A DNA stretch of 64,000 nt, from contig JAHREC010000032.1 in the NCBI GenBank assembly GCA_020081605.1, positions 38,977-102,976 on the forward strand, in the 5' to 3' direction. The position numbers and the translations under genes were made by a program. The notes under the pieces are model-generated. The model saw only the letters and a list, made by a program, of their open reading frames with translations. It did no database searches and was not told the origin of the DNA. Each line of letters begins with the position of its first letter. Within the stretch, counting starts at the first letter, position 1. Source of the stretch: Albifimbria verrucaria (taxonomy: Eukaryota; Ascomycota; Sordariomycetes; Hypocreales; Stachybotryaceae). Below are positions 10,473 to 21,947 of this stretch, one piece after another.

Positions 10473-11288
10473 ATGCCGACATATCCGGAGTCAGATCAAC
10501 AAAAAGAGACCAAGGGTTCGTCGTTTCAAGTATGGGAAGGTTGTAAGATAAAGCTTGGAGCAGACCACAACGACACCCTGACAAGTATGGCCAACCTAGC
10601 ATCGACATGTATGAGTCAGGGCCGATGGGAGGAGGCAGAAAAGCTTGAGATAGAGGTGATCGAGGCGCGCAAGACAAAGCTTGGAGAAGAACATCCTGCT
10701 ACGCTAACAAGCATGGCCAATCTTGCTTCAACATTTTGGAACCAAGGCCGATGGGACGAAGCAGAGAAGATTGAGGTACAGGTGATGGAGGTAAGCAAGA
10801 TAAAGCTTGGAGCAGACCATCCTAACATCCTGACAAGTATGGCCAACCTGGCATCGACATATATGAACCAAGGCCGATGGGAGGAGGCGCAGAAGCTGTT
10901 GTTGCAAGTGGTAGAAACTCGCAAGACGAAGCTCGGGGCTGATCACCCGGATACGCTCACCAGTATGTCTAACCTGTCATTGATGTACAGTAACCAAGGC
11001 CGGTGGGGAGAGGCGGAGAAGCTGGAGGTGCAAGTGATGGAAACCTCTCAGACAAAGCTCGGGGCCGATCATCCTCATACGCTCACTAGTATGGCCAACC
11101 TCGCATTTACTTACTGGAGCCAAGATCGATATGCAGAAGCTATAAACTTGATGAGCCGATGCATCAAGGGACAGGCAGTTAAGGCCGGTGTAGCACATCC
11201 AGCATATAGGAATAATGCTGCAACATTAGCTGGGTGGGAATCCGAGCTCGGTGTTCCCAACGCTAGTGTGTTGCCTTGGAGGTGTTAG
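10473..11288 (+). CDS. TPR-repeat protein (kinesin-light-chain/NLR type)
   Basis: A 271-codon frame containing five nearly identical 42-residue units (about residues 27-236) plus a degenerate sixth. Each unit follows KLGxDHPxTLTSMANLASTY then NQGRWEEAEKLxxQVxE. This is the TPR_12 type that forms the recognition end of fungal NLR-like proteins. The DNA repeats with a 126-bp period. The high unit-to-unit identity suggests recent repeat homogenisation. The first 26 residues are not TPR and the frame lacks a nucleotide-binding domain, so this may be the surviving C-terminal part of an NLR whose upstream exons are gone. The nearest PNP-like ORF is on the opposite strand, so the two are not one gene as they stand. 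Confidence 0.8.
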   Translation: MPTYPESDQQKETKGSSFQVWEGCKIKLGADHNDTLTSMANLASTCMSQGRWEEAEKLEIEVIEARKTKLGEEHPATLTSMANLASTFWNQGRWDEAEKIEVQVMEVSKIKLGADHPNILTSMANLASTYMNQGRWEEAQKLLLQVVETRKTKLGADHPDTLTSMSNLSLMYSNQGRWGEAEKLEVQVMETSQTKLGADHPHTLTSMANLAFTYWSQDRYAEAINLMSRCIKGQAVKAGVAHPAYRNNAATLAGWESELGVPNASVLPWRC

Positions 11289-11685
11289 CTAAAAATAGCA
11301 AGAGGACTCGTATGCTCCCCGAGAGGTAGGTTGTAGATACCATATGATAAGTAGGAATGGAATGAAGATTTTAACATATAGGCCTTTCACATGAGCACCG
11401 TCTTAGAGCAAGTCTAAGAGCGTAAACCAATCATAGTATGAGACGCTATGGAGCTCTGGGACTGTCAGTCATCCGATATCAGCAGTCCGATGCTAATCAA
11501 CCCAATTGTTTTAGTCTCCAACCGAAGACGGAAGCGGTTTGCCTATACTCGGTATATATAACAGACCTATTGAGTAGAATTCATCGATTGTTCCAAATAG
11601 AAGTTGCTATGGCACCCATCTCCTAGGTCTCGGCATTTGCTAGTTGCTGCTCATTAGCTTTGTCTTCCAAGTTAGAGGTTCAGTA

Positions 11686-12552
11686 TCATAGACAAGACAT
11701 CCTCACCCGAGTTGATATCTTGACTGGGGACTCGACCGCTATATTGGTGTGAATGCTACCCGATATGTTTATTAGGTCGAGGGCAGATACTTGAGCGAGG
11801 ATCTCGAGGTCCTTTATATAAGCAACCGTATCAGTTTCTTCTGGAGTTTCGTCGTGTGTCCCTAATGCTCTACCGATTTCTGTGAGATCTTGCGACTGGT
11901 TTAGTGTGTGGATAAGCTGGCCGCCGATCCTAGCCTTATGCCTCTGTTCCGGCGTTGGTAAGCCATTGATGATCATGATACTAGTTTTGCAGGATTTCAA
12001 GAGCTTGTTCTTCAACTCCGTGGCAACCGTTTGGGCATCGATTATATCTATAAGATATTTCACATTAACTTAGCGTATTTCATTTTACAGTTGATAGTAG
12101 CGTATATACTCACTGGTGTCAATGTTTATAGGCGACTGGGAGCTAGCTTCATTGATGCTGAAGCGAGCTGGTGATCGAGACGGAACCTCCAAGACTCCTC
12201 ATCATTCCCTGCGGTCTGATCACCATTCACCAAATCGGTTGGATTGTCCGAATTCAGTCTGGTCCTGCCCTCGAGACGTTTCAGCTGTGCTTCCAGTTGA
12301 GATATACGCTTCGCCATTTCTGTCTTGGTGTAGCGGCCATTTCGATCAATGAACACGCATTCCTGTTCCAGTCGGGCGCATCGCCGGCACGGTTCGCCTC
12401 CTTGGCACCTCTCCTTGTTGCGCCGACAGGAGTCGCATCTATCGACACTGGGTTAGTATCCGCCCCATGAATCTAGACTATGGCAAACGGGAATTGCCGT
12501 CTACATACGCCCTGGCACGTCGGTGAGTAGTACCTGTTCTCGCTTTCTGCAT
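11686..12552 (-). pseudogene. Zn(II)2Cys6 transcription factor with one 1-nt deletion
   Basis: A fungal zinc-cluster regulator binding DNA through six Cys. Start ATG at 12550-12552. Exon 1 is 12509-12552 with a GTATGT donor; the intron (12448-12508) has a TACTAAC branch site just before its CAG. Exon 2 (12114-12447) encodes CDSCRRNKERCQGGEPC then RRCARLEQEC (spacing C2C6C5C2C6C), then a coiled linker (MAKRISQLEAQLKRLE). Exon 3 (11686-12047) follows a GTGAGT intron and encodes a 120-residue C-terminus ending at a stop. Exon 2 is exactly one base short: after DEESW the frame reads out to a TAA, while the +1-shifted reading (PSRSPARFSINEASS) joins exon 3 in phase. So it is either a young pseudogene or a sequencing error. 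Intact length would be about 245 residues, short for the family. Confidence 0.8.
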
Positions 12553-12589
12553 TTTCAAGATGAAGGAGTAATTGCGGAAGAATTCTTCA

Positions 12590-12990
12590 GTATATGACAT
12601 ATATGAAAATTTAGCATAAAAAGCAAAGGTGCAATAAATTGTGTGGTAATTAGCTTATATAACCTCTTACCAAGTGGTTGAATTATGATATGTCACTTTA
12701 TTGGCTGCTTATCTTGATAATTTTACTATGACAGCCAGTGTGTATCTAGATCATATATTTAATGCTGAAATTGTCCGGGATGATGGCGATGCCTCGCTTA
12801 TTTATTGGTGAAATACACTATTTATAAGCGGAGGAGCATAATTCAGAAGCAGGTGGGAAAGCACAATGAGTTAAGACTTGGGTTATCGCAGTCAGAGTTA
12901 TTTTAATAGCGACTCAATGGGATTGCAACCCAGTCTCAGAAGAAATGAAGGGATGCTGCCGGCGATAAGTTGAAGAAGACTCGCATGTTG
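12590..12990. other. AT-rich spacer
   Basis: Visibly AT-rich sequence with no supported gene, upstream of the zinc-cluster pseudogene. Confidence 0.5.
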
Positions 12991-12993
12991 TAA

Positions 12994-13416
12994 CTTTTGG
13001 GCAGGAACTTCGATCAAGAGACCAATCGGTGCAGTTATGGGTTAGAGTGTCGTGCTTGTGGTCATATTGTTCGCCGCGTTCAAAGGATACAGAAACATTG
13101 TTCTGACGAGCATCAATGGACCAAACCAAGAGACAGGGGAAGACCACCGTCGGATCGCCATATTTCCGCATATGAGCCACCATGGAAAGAGAGTGTCATG
13201 TGTCAACGAGTCTTCCCTAGCAGGTCAGGCAACAAATGGTTCCAACTAAATTCCCATACACAAAGATCAACCGATTTAAACGACCAGATACATGCAGATT
13301 CGTCCCAATCCCGAGTGGTGCCACAAAAATTCGATCCGATCTCATGTTCTCATCTGAGTGAGGTGATAGAACGTGGGGGGATACTAGGAAACAGTGAAGC
13401 AGCCACGGTTGAGTAG
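12994..13416 (+). pseudogene. OrsD-type zinc-finger domain fragment
   Basis: Residues LECRACGHIVRRVQRIQKHC, then SDEHQW, RGRPPSDR, and PWKESVMCQRVF followed by NKWFQL, match the OrsD-like fungal domain (Pfam DUF3505). That domain carries a C2H2-like finger (C-x2-C...H...H), a GRGRP motif and a CQRFF-like motif. Full proteins have two such fingers and a long C-terminal region. Here the frame opens right after a stop at 12991-12993 with no ATG, and the rest of the protein is missing after about 75 further residues. It is a truncated relic. The role of the family is unknown; it is named after a gene in the orsellinic acid cluster. Confidence 0.7.
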
Positions 13417-13419
13417 CAA

Positions 13420-14249
13420 GGGCATGGACAGTAATTCATTTGTATATGTTCAGAATAAGAATACTCGGGGCACACATTCGAATCACCTAGCAAATGTCTA
13501 GTAAATAAAGGGAATTGATTTTAATTAAAGCTATATTGTATATATATATATGAGATCTGTTAATTAATATATACAGGAATAATTAGGAACCTACAGTGAG
13601 GTTCAGATTCACCGTCCACCAATCTGAACTTTACCTCTTTCTAAACTGGCCCATTTTTAGTTCCGCCTCTCGAAGTACCTTGGATATTGGAGCATTAACA
13701 GTGAATTTGATGCCTCAGATACGAACATTTGTCAGCTATCTGAAAGTGGCAGCCACTTCTGCCTCGTACATAACCCTTCAGATTCGACCCAAAAGTGCTT
13801 TGTTCCCCCATGGTCCCATGATTAACGCCTGAGCAGCATAAGAAAGTCACCCCCACTCTTCATGATGCTCGATCAAGGATATTGCCCAAAGGGCCGCTTT
13901 GATTTGGTAATTAGAGCGTACACAAGTTATGAGTGACCGTAGAAGGTACGTAATTAGGATCGTAGCCTCCTGTCTTCTCCGATACATGCTGTCTTCAAGA
14001 TATCTGAATGGGAGGAATTATACTCCACTGTACTCTGCATCGTGTTTTGATGCCTCCTTCCTAATGTCCTTCGATCTGGGTGCAACGGCTGCCTTATTCA
14101 ACTGCAGCAGGTTGTGTGTGCTTACCCCGCGTTTTGCAGCCTAGAATGTGAGAATGCTCTCGAATCTTCTACAATACCGAACCTTATTCTTTCCTGAGAT
14201 CGAGCATACTGGATAGATTTTGCAGACTCGGGAATGCAACTTTTCTATA
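13420..14249. other. AT-rich intergenic region
   Basis: It includes a TA-rich run near 13530-13580. Short frames at 13596-13832 and 13929-14144 have no motif. Confidence 0.4.
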
Positions 14250-17200
14250 ATGAGACTTAGACTCGATAGCCCCGATTGCTATACGATTGCATGGATTGCT
14301 GCTCTTCCTATCGAGCGTGCAGCAGCAACTGCTCTGCTCGACGACCGCCATGACCCGCCCCAAGACTTCGAGCAACATTACTCAGATACGAATTCCTATA
14401 CCTGGGGGCGAATGGGCAACCACAACATTGTTATTGCATCGCTTCCTGCCGGCTCGTACGGAATAACGTCTGCAGCAACTACAGCTTCGAATGTCCTATC
14501 GTCCTTACCTCATATCAAGATTGGGCTGCTTGTAGGAATAGGTGGTGGCATCGCACGACCTACTCCTCAGGACATTCGACTTGGAGATGTTGTTGTCAGT
14601 CAACCGGACAGGACAACCGGGGGTTGTACAGTATGATCGTGGGAAAGCGAAGCTGGGACATGTGTGGGCACGTACGGGTTCTCTGAACACGCCTCCTTCG
14701 GTGCTCCTCCACGCTGTATCGAATCTGCAGGCGGAGCACCTTATAGCAGCTTCCAAAATCCCTGACCTCTTACAAGTTATGTGGGATGCTAACCCCGTGA
14801 TGAAAAGGGTAAGACCTAACTCCGCAGGCTTTGTACATCAAGGATTTGAAAATGATCGACTCTTTCAATCGAGCTATAGCCATTCTGGGGGTTCATGTGA
14901 CAAGTGCGATAAGTCATGGGAGGTGGAATGTACTCCACGGGAGGACACTTCTCCAGAGATCCACTATGGAATTATAGCGTCGGGAAATGCGCTTATCAAA
15001 GACGCGACCGCTCGTGACCAGCTTGTGGAAGAGATAGGTGGATGTCTTTGTGTCGAGATGGAGGCTGCTGGCCTAATGAATCATTTTCCATGCATTGTGA
15101 TCAGAGGGATATGTGATTATGCTGATTCGCATAAGAATGATCGGTGGCAACAATATGCTTCTGCTACAGCAGCGGCGTATGCGAAGGAATTGCTTGGCTA
15201 TGTTGAGTCCAAACAACTGCAAGCGACAGGTGGGGCAGTTGAGATGCTTAGATTAAGTTAGTCTCCCGAGATGCAGTTTTGCTCTACAGTCAATCGCTAA
15301 CAGATCAAAGTCGGCCAAGATGTATCCAAAGTGAAGCAAGAATTAGACAATATTAGGTAAGATCTATGAACGATTTCTACACAATACATACAGTCATCTT
15401 GACACGCCGTCTCTTAGTTTTGTTGTACTTAATGCCAATCAGAAATCTCTGCTTGATAAACTGCAGGTTGCCGATGGTGCATCATTCAACTCAGACGCCA
15501 AAGAATATAATCCGACTTGTCTTGAAGATACGCGGGTGGAGCTCCTCAACCAGGTATCGGCATGGATTCACGATCCTAGCGCTAAAGCACTGTTTTGGTT
15601 GAATGGTATGGCTGGAACGGGAAAGTCCACCATATCACGAACCATCGCTCGCTCGCTGTCTAGGACGAATCGCCTCGGTGCCAGCTTCTTCTTCAAGAGA
15701 GGAGAGGCTGATCGTGGAAATGCTTCCAAGTTTATGACGACGATAGCCCGCCAGCTGGCAGATAAAGAGCCGAGGATGGTACCAACCCTTGTGAAGACAA
15801 TCGAAACAGACTCAACTATATTGGGCTCAGCCATCCAAGAGCAGTTCCAGAAGTTGATTTTTGAGCCCTTGTCGAAGATCACTCTGTCGAGTCCATTCGT
15901 CATCATTGTGGATGCGCTGGACGAATGCGAAGACGATGACAAGATCAGAACCATCGTTCACCTCTTTGCGCGTATACAGTCTCAACGCATACCTTGGCTG
16001 AAAGTCTTTGTGACAAGTAGGCCAGATTGGCCGATCCGTCTTGGTTTCGCACAGGCACAAGGCACCTACCAAGATTTTATTCTTCATGAAATCAAACCCG
16101 AAACTATCGAACATGATATCTCGACATTTCTAGAACACGAGTTCCGATCGATAAGTGATGATTATAACCTTACAATGATGCAAACCTGTCTACCTCCGGA
16201 CTGGCCGGGCGAGTTGAGGATTAAGGCTTTGGTTAACCTCGCAAAGCCACTTTTCATCTCGGCCGCAACTGCTTGCCGATTTATCTCCGAGCCCAGTCAC
16301 GGCCACCCTGATAAGCTTCTCGAGGAAATCCTAGCGTACAAAGGCAAGAGTGCAACTTCTGGCTTCGATGCGACGTACTTACCAATATTGAATCGACAAA
16401 TCGTCGGTATTCAATCTGAACGAAAGAGAGATGAAGTCGTTCAGCAGCTTCGAAAGCTTATCGGCATTATTATTACACTTGAGAGCCCTCTTTCGAGCTC
16501 GGCTTTAGAGGGATTGCTCAATATCCCACAAGTCATCATTGTCGATCAACTGAAGATGCTTCATTCAGTTTTTCAGGTTCCTATTTCATCAAAGGATCCC
16601 GTACGCCTATTTCATCTATCTTTTCGGGATTTCTTAGTTGATCCTGAGACACGGAATAAAACACCGCTTTGGATAGACGAGAAGCAAATGCACCAAGATA
16701 TAGTGTTCCATTGCCTCCACGTCATGAAGGCAAACCTTCGCCGGGACATATGCGATTTGCGCGCACCAGGGATTGCTCGATCCGATATCGATCAGCAAAA
16801 GTAACTAACCATATTCAGCCGGAGCTTGAATATGCATGTCTTTACTGGGTCGATCACATAAGGAAAGGAGACATACACATCTCGAATAATGAACTTTACC
16901 TATTCCTTTCCAGCCACCTACTACAGTGGATGGAAGCATTGAGTCTATTGAGGCGGGCCTCAGGCAGCCTTGGAGTTCTACGAACATTGCGTTCTGTTTT
17001 ACGGGTGCGTTCTGTCTATCTTAATTAAATAGCAAAAGATACTCATTTCTATATAAGACCCAGGAAAATGAAGAAGGGTTAATACTACTTGGTGATGCTA
17101 TCTGGTTTAGCCTTACCTATCTGTCGACCATTGAATCTTACCCGCTTCAGATCTACGCTCTTATTGCCGTCTTACCACTCAAAAGCCCTATACGAAATGT

Positions 17201-17729
17201 GTTCCTGAAGAGTCAATGGGCTTGGTTATCTATCCCTGGAACTTTAGAGTAGAACTGGGATTCATGTCTACAGACGCTGGAGGGCCATAGCAGCGGGGTA
17301 TACTCGGTGGTGTACTCACCGGATGGTCAGCATCTTGCATCGGCCTCGGGTGATAAAACTATTCGGCTCTGGGATGCGGCGACTGGCCAATGCCTACAAA
17401 TCTTCAACACTGGACCGACGTCTCGGTTATTGTTTACTCCTGACGGCTCCCATCTACTTACAGATACGGGGATTCTGATGATAGAGAGCACCCACTTGTC
17501 ACGGCTACAACCCAACCTACCTTTAGATGTTAATAAACCTACACTACCAGGATGCGGGCTGGATGAAGATGGCTGTTGGATTACGTGGAGCGGGCACAAG
17601 ACACTATGGTTGCCAGTGAACTTCCGACCAACCTTCCCAGACAGTCTAGCTATCTCAGAATGCAGAGTGGTAATTGGGTCTCCATCTGGAAGAGTCACCT
17701 TTATCTGTATAGACGCGAATAAACTATAG
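14250..17729 (+). pseudogene. PNP-NACHT-WD40 NLR-like protein with three lesions
   Basis: These fungal NLR-like proteins act in self/non-self recognition and regulated cell death. Start ATG 14250. The PNP domain has YTIAWIAALPIE, LLVGIGGGIA, LGDVVVSQP, CVEMEAAG and IRGICDYADSHKND. An intron of about 50 nt is likely at 15254-15303 and a second at 15357-15417. The NACHT domain has a Walker A GMAGTGKST (about 15606), an FFFKRGEADRG motif, a Walker B IIVDALDECEDD, TSRP, and the HLSFRDFLVDPE motif. A third intron lies at 17005-17063. A single WD40 unit follows (YSPDGQHLASASGDKTIRLW), then a conserved post-WD tail to the stop at 17729. Lesions: a frameshift at a G run near 14620, another near 16797 (after SDIDQQ), and a TAG at 17250. 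Relatives usually carry many WD units, so the array has probably contracted. Confidence 0.9.
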
Positions 17730-19092
17730 TAATTTAAACTATTTTATAGCGAATGTATAAATCAATAACGTCTTCCAAAGATTAATAGAAAATAATATTT
17801 TACAGTAATATAATAACTCTGTTTTGGAGGGTCATAGGGGAGCTCCTGATAATATGCATTGATCTCACATTCTAAAATATTCTGATGAACCAAGCTGAGC
17901 CGTTAGCCACGAAGTTCATCCTTCTCGACTGGCAGCACTACAGAAAATTCTAGAGAATACAGCCTACGTATCATGTTCCTTACAAGCAGGTAGGAAACAG
18001 TACCATCATTTGAACTTGCGGTCACTGCACTTGCTTGGAAGATTAGGTTAAAATGTACTATTGCATTGAGTAAAACCCCACTTACTATTTGCTTCCCAAG
18101 GCTAAGTCATCATATCTATTTTATACCTGAAGCATTAAAAGCTGGCTGTTAAAAGATGGGACTCAAGAGACCTCCGGAAGCAAGTCACACACTGTGCTTG
18201 CGCCACACGTGCTTAAAAATGGACCATTTTAGAATGAACTAAAGTTTAGGCTGGCGGACGGTGAACCTGAACCCCACTATATCATTGAAATTTACAATGA
18301 AAATATTTAATGAAATGAAAATTAGATTAATTTAAGTTTATTTTGGTTAATTATTGAAGAATTACACATATGTGAATTAATATTTCTTTTTATTTATTAA
18401 TGAGAAGACTATTACTCATTAATAATACACAACTATTGGAATAGCTTTATATGAAGTCCTAGCAATAATCTATAAATTGACAACAATTATTAAAATTACT
18501 ACTGCGAATTAAATAAACCTGATTATGTATCTAAGGATAGCACTGGTCTTGTTGCCTCTTTACGGAGATGTTCCGGCTCATCTTACTCTTGGTTCTTGAT
18601 AAGGTCGACTGCATGTGTATTTATTTTCTCGCCGGTTTGGGCGTTGAAGAAACACATCTTCAAAAGCAGGCTCTGCGAGCTCTTGTACCGCGAAATGCAA
18701 CCTTGATACCCTGAGCAAAGTTTATGAGAAGCTTGACAATACATGGCACCTTATTGAGTTTGACCCTTGTTGGGTGACACTCTCCATTGCATGTACGATG
18801 ACTCCTGCGGCCAATGCAACCGCAAAGTCTAAAGGTTTGGTTTTGGGCATGCACCCGATGACACTGAACATGAACAATGTGCTCAGCAACTCTATGTTCA
18901 TGTAGATCACTTGACCACTGTTCACAGCGATTGCATGCACCTTTATTATCTTGCGACTGTACCTTGAGTCTCTAGGTATAGAACTCAGTAATTGGATCTA
19001 TGAATTATGGAATACCGAGCTCTTTGACATCCAAGAAGCCATCTCATTTTGTTCTACTGAATGGATTATTTACATTTTCACTAGGGTCTATC
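17730..19092. other. AT-rich region with small hydrophobic frames
   Basis: 17740-18500 is strongly AT-rich with no gene. On the minus strand, 18660-18940 holds two overlapping short frames. One (from ATG 18940, 72 codons) has two hydrophobic segments (LLSTLFMFSVIG and FAVALAAGVIVHA), which could be a membrane-protein exon. There is not enough to call a gene. Confidence 0.4.
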
Positions 19093-19707
19093 CCTCTGAA
19101 GTCCTTAATCCTCAAAATATCTCATCGAAAATCCTATATACCGGGATCTTATTCGAGGAATGTGGTGTGACTCTGATTCCTTGGCTCTGTTGAAATCTTC
19201 CTCCGCGCATCGCGTATACTCATAGGCTGAGATAGAGCTGACCATTGGTAGTTTCCGATGCTGCCCATCTCTTATGTATTTATTGGGGAAAAACTGGCTC
19301 ATAGTTTTCAATGGGAATTTGATCTTCTTTCCTTCTTTCCATGTAAGTGATGGGATTGATGGGTGCTCCTTTGCCACAGAGTAAGTCGGACCCATGAATC
19401 TTCGGGCCATAATGGACCGCTGAGTCTTGAGAAGACAATTGAGATATGCCTGAGTTCTGGAAAGCGTGAAAGAAGATGTGGTAGCCATTCGGAGAGGGCG
19501 GCATCACCGAATGGGACAGCTATGTGTTCGATTTGCAATATCCATTCCGGGATCTCGTCGTTGTCATGAAGTGAGGCTCGGAAATTTTTCAACGTCAGAT
19601 GCTCCATGTATAAAATGTCGAAAGCAGTGTTGAAAGGAAGCAGTTTTGCTTCCCTAAGAGCAATTACCCGTGCTTCTTTACTTGCGTTTAGGAGTGACCG
19701 GGCTTCG
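19093..19707. repeat. 615-bp duplicated segment, copy 1
   Basis: Near-identical to 57398-58013 in direct orientation. I find two differences: one C fewer in a C run at about 19370, and G versus A at about 19596. This copy lies within a longer 2EXR gene and is therefore the probable source. Confidence 0.95.
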
Positions 19708-19949
19708 AAGCGCACCATGGGCAGCTGTTCTCGTTTCTGATAATGATCCGGTAGTAATACGCAAGATCCCTGATCCATCAAGACCCCTGCCGATGCGAAA
19801 GACCAGATTTTGCTTCTGACTTCAGGGGGCAGGTTGGGAAAGAGCGTGAACTGTTCTGATTTTGGACCCTGTGGAATAGGTTCTGGGTCACGTCTAACGG
19901 CTAAATCTTTACATTTTTGGGTAATCTTTGGTTTTCTGATGAGGCCCAT
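19105..19949 (-). pseudogene. 2EXR-domain protein with 1-nt deletion
   Basis: From ATG 19949 the frame starts with a basic region, then FTLFPNLPPEVRSKIWSFAS (about residues 34-53). This is the 2EXR domain signature of a large ascomycete-specific family of unknown function. The family's conserved later segments follow (MVRFEARSLLNASKEARVIA, then the HLTLKNF region). The frame shifts at a C run near 19370, so the current reading ends early at 19308. The lost C-terminal part continues in another frame to a TGA at 19105-19107. The 57.4-kb copy has one extra C and reads straight through, showing what the ancestral frame was. Intact length would be about 281 residues. Confidence 0.8.
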
Positions 19950-19967
19950 CGTGAGAAGAAGTAGGTT

Positions 19968-21940
19968 CTACCAGGCGTTACAGACAGCCGAAAAGGATTG
20001 TGAGATTGATGTTTAATCGCGTTTCACTAAGGCAGAGCGGACCCTTAGCCCGCAAGCAGATCGATGAGTGTAGAGAAATTTTCTAGAAGCATGTTCCACT
20101 AGCTGAAGTGTGGGTCTTGGTCTGCTTGCATTTTCAGCCTGCGCCACAATTACGAGGTGACGACCTGGCAAGGCTGATTTCTAATCATTATGATCGGTGC
20201 GTGACAGCTTCGCAGAATGTCTCGTAAAGAACTCTTGAGATTTTTCAAAGAACAGGTATGCATTCGATTCTGTTTTCCACCACCATAATTGTGCGGAAGA
20301 GGTCATTGCAATAAAGATACCGCAACATAAATCAACCATGGCTCCTCACCACGCGGGCCTTGAAGCTTCATGACTTCTTGCTAGCCTCTGGTATCTGTGA
20401 AAAGATTATCAGCCAAGGGCCGTGCAAGGGCCCCTCTTCATATTCATTGGTTCATTCACATTATGACATGGGCATAAATTCATCTTTAGCTCAAGAAATT
20501 TTCGTAGAACCAGCTTCCAGATGTAAATTAGCCAAAATCTTCCATATAATGCAATAGAAAGAACTTCCTGCTATTGTGTGATGGCCCTACAAGGTGCCAG
20601 TATTATTTTCTTTCGTTTGCAGACTGAAGCTAATAGGAATGGCTGTCTTGAGGAAAAGTCCTATGGAAGAGCCCGGATTGGGCCCCTACATTGTCGGCGT
20701 TCTGCATGTGGATTTGATTATAGATGATCTTCGATATCCCTAGGATTCATGCAGCTGTTATAGTCAACAGACATAGGCAGTGTAGTTATCTCTTGGGCCA
20801 ACTCGTCATAAGAGATCTCGATTGGTTATAAATGGCGTTGTGTTCATGTCCGCCGCTTTATGCATATCATAATTTCGTTATCGTTGTACATAGTGATGAA
20901 CATAAACGTAGGGGATTCTCTTTCTAAGCTATCTATTTGACCTTTATTCAGCCAGTTAGTCCGCCAGATAACTACCTCAAGAGGCCCTGAATTTATTATG
21001 CGATACTAGACAGATTTGAAGCTGGTCATAGGGCCACATTTTCTGTCCCTCACAATCATCTTTCTTCAATTCAACGAGACGGCGGTACAGGCCACAGTTC
21101 GTACGGCATGTGCTCGGAACTCTATCCATAGCTGCCCATAGCTTCTGTAGGCTCGATATTTGGTCTTTGTATGTCATGAGCAGCTTGTTCAGCTCTACTT
21201 TTATCAAAGGTGATACCCAAGCCGATGCTTTCATTGATAGCCGACTACAAGCAACAGCAATGTAGCTGGGCCTAGCACGCTGTCCACTTCTTGCTCAAGA
21301 GGCTATTTTCGTACTGACTGTTAAATCCGGGTTCTCTAAACTCTCTTGCCAGATCACCACAACTTATGGTACGGGGTATCTCGTTTTTGGTTTTATTTTA
21401 AATGGATTGTAAGAGATTTTAAGCACACAGTTATGTCTGTCCCTGTAACTGAAGGATGAGAAAAGCCTTGCTATTGTTAACCACAATAAACAATGATGAG
21501 AGTCAATTTGTAACTGTTGGAATAATCTACTTACATTATATAGCAAATCAAATCTTAGTTAGGCTCTTATGCTTATGTAGATGTCAAGTTTTCAATCAAC
21601 CCAGTTGCCCTGTGCTGGTATCCTGCATCAATATCATCACATCTAGGATATTCTGTCCCTATAAGGTCACGGATGGCTACGATGGAAAATCGATACTATG
21701 TCGATGCATGGTATGGAGGCGCTAGTTGAATGTAGTAATTTATTAGCTAATCATCCAGTCTACAGAACCCCACATGGGTTCGTGAGGTGAGGTGAGGTGG
21801 GGTTGACAGGCTTTTTCAACGTAGCTTGCCTAGCTCGTAAATTCCTGCCAGCACCTTCTTCGACCCAGGTGCGCTTCTCACCAGTGAGAGCCGAGCAATG
21901 GTCAGAGGGTGAACATGGATGATACTTCCATGCTTCTGCA
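19968..21940. other. No supported gene
   Basis: Short frames only. The most protein-like is 20977-21234 (-, 85 codons, ATG), with a helical, charged composition (LNKLLMTYKDQISSLQKLWA) but no family motif. A GAGGT tandem lies at about 21783-21805. Confidence 0.4.
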
Positions 21941-21947
21941 ATAATTC

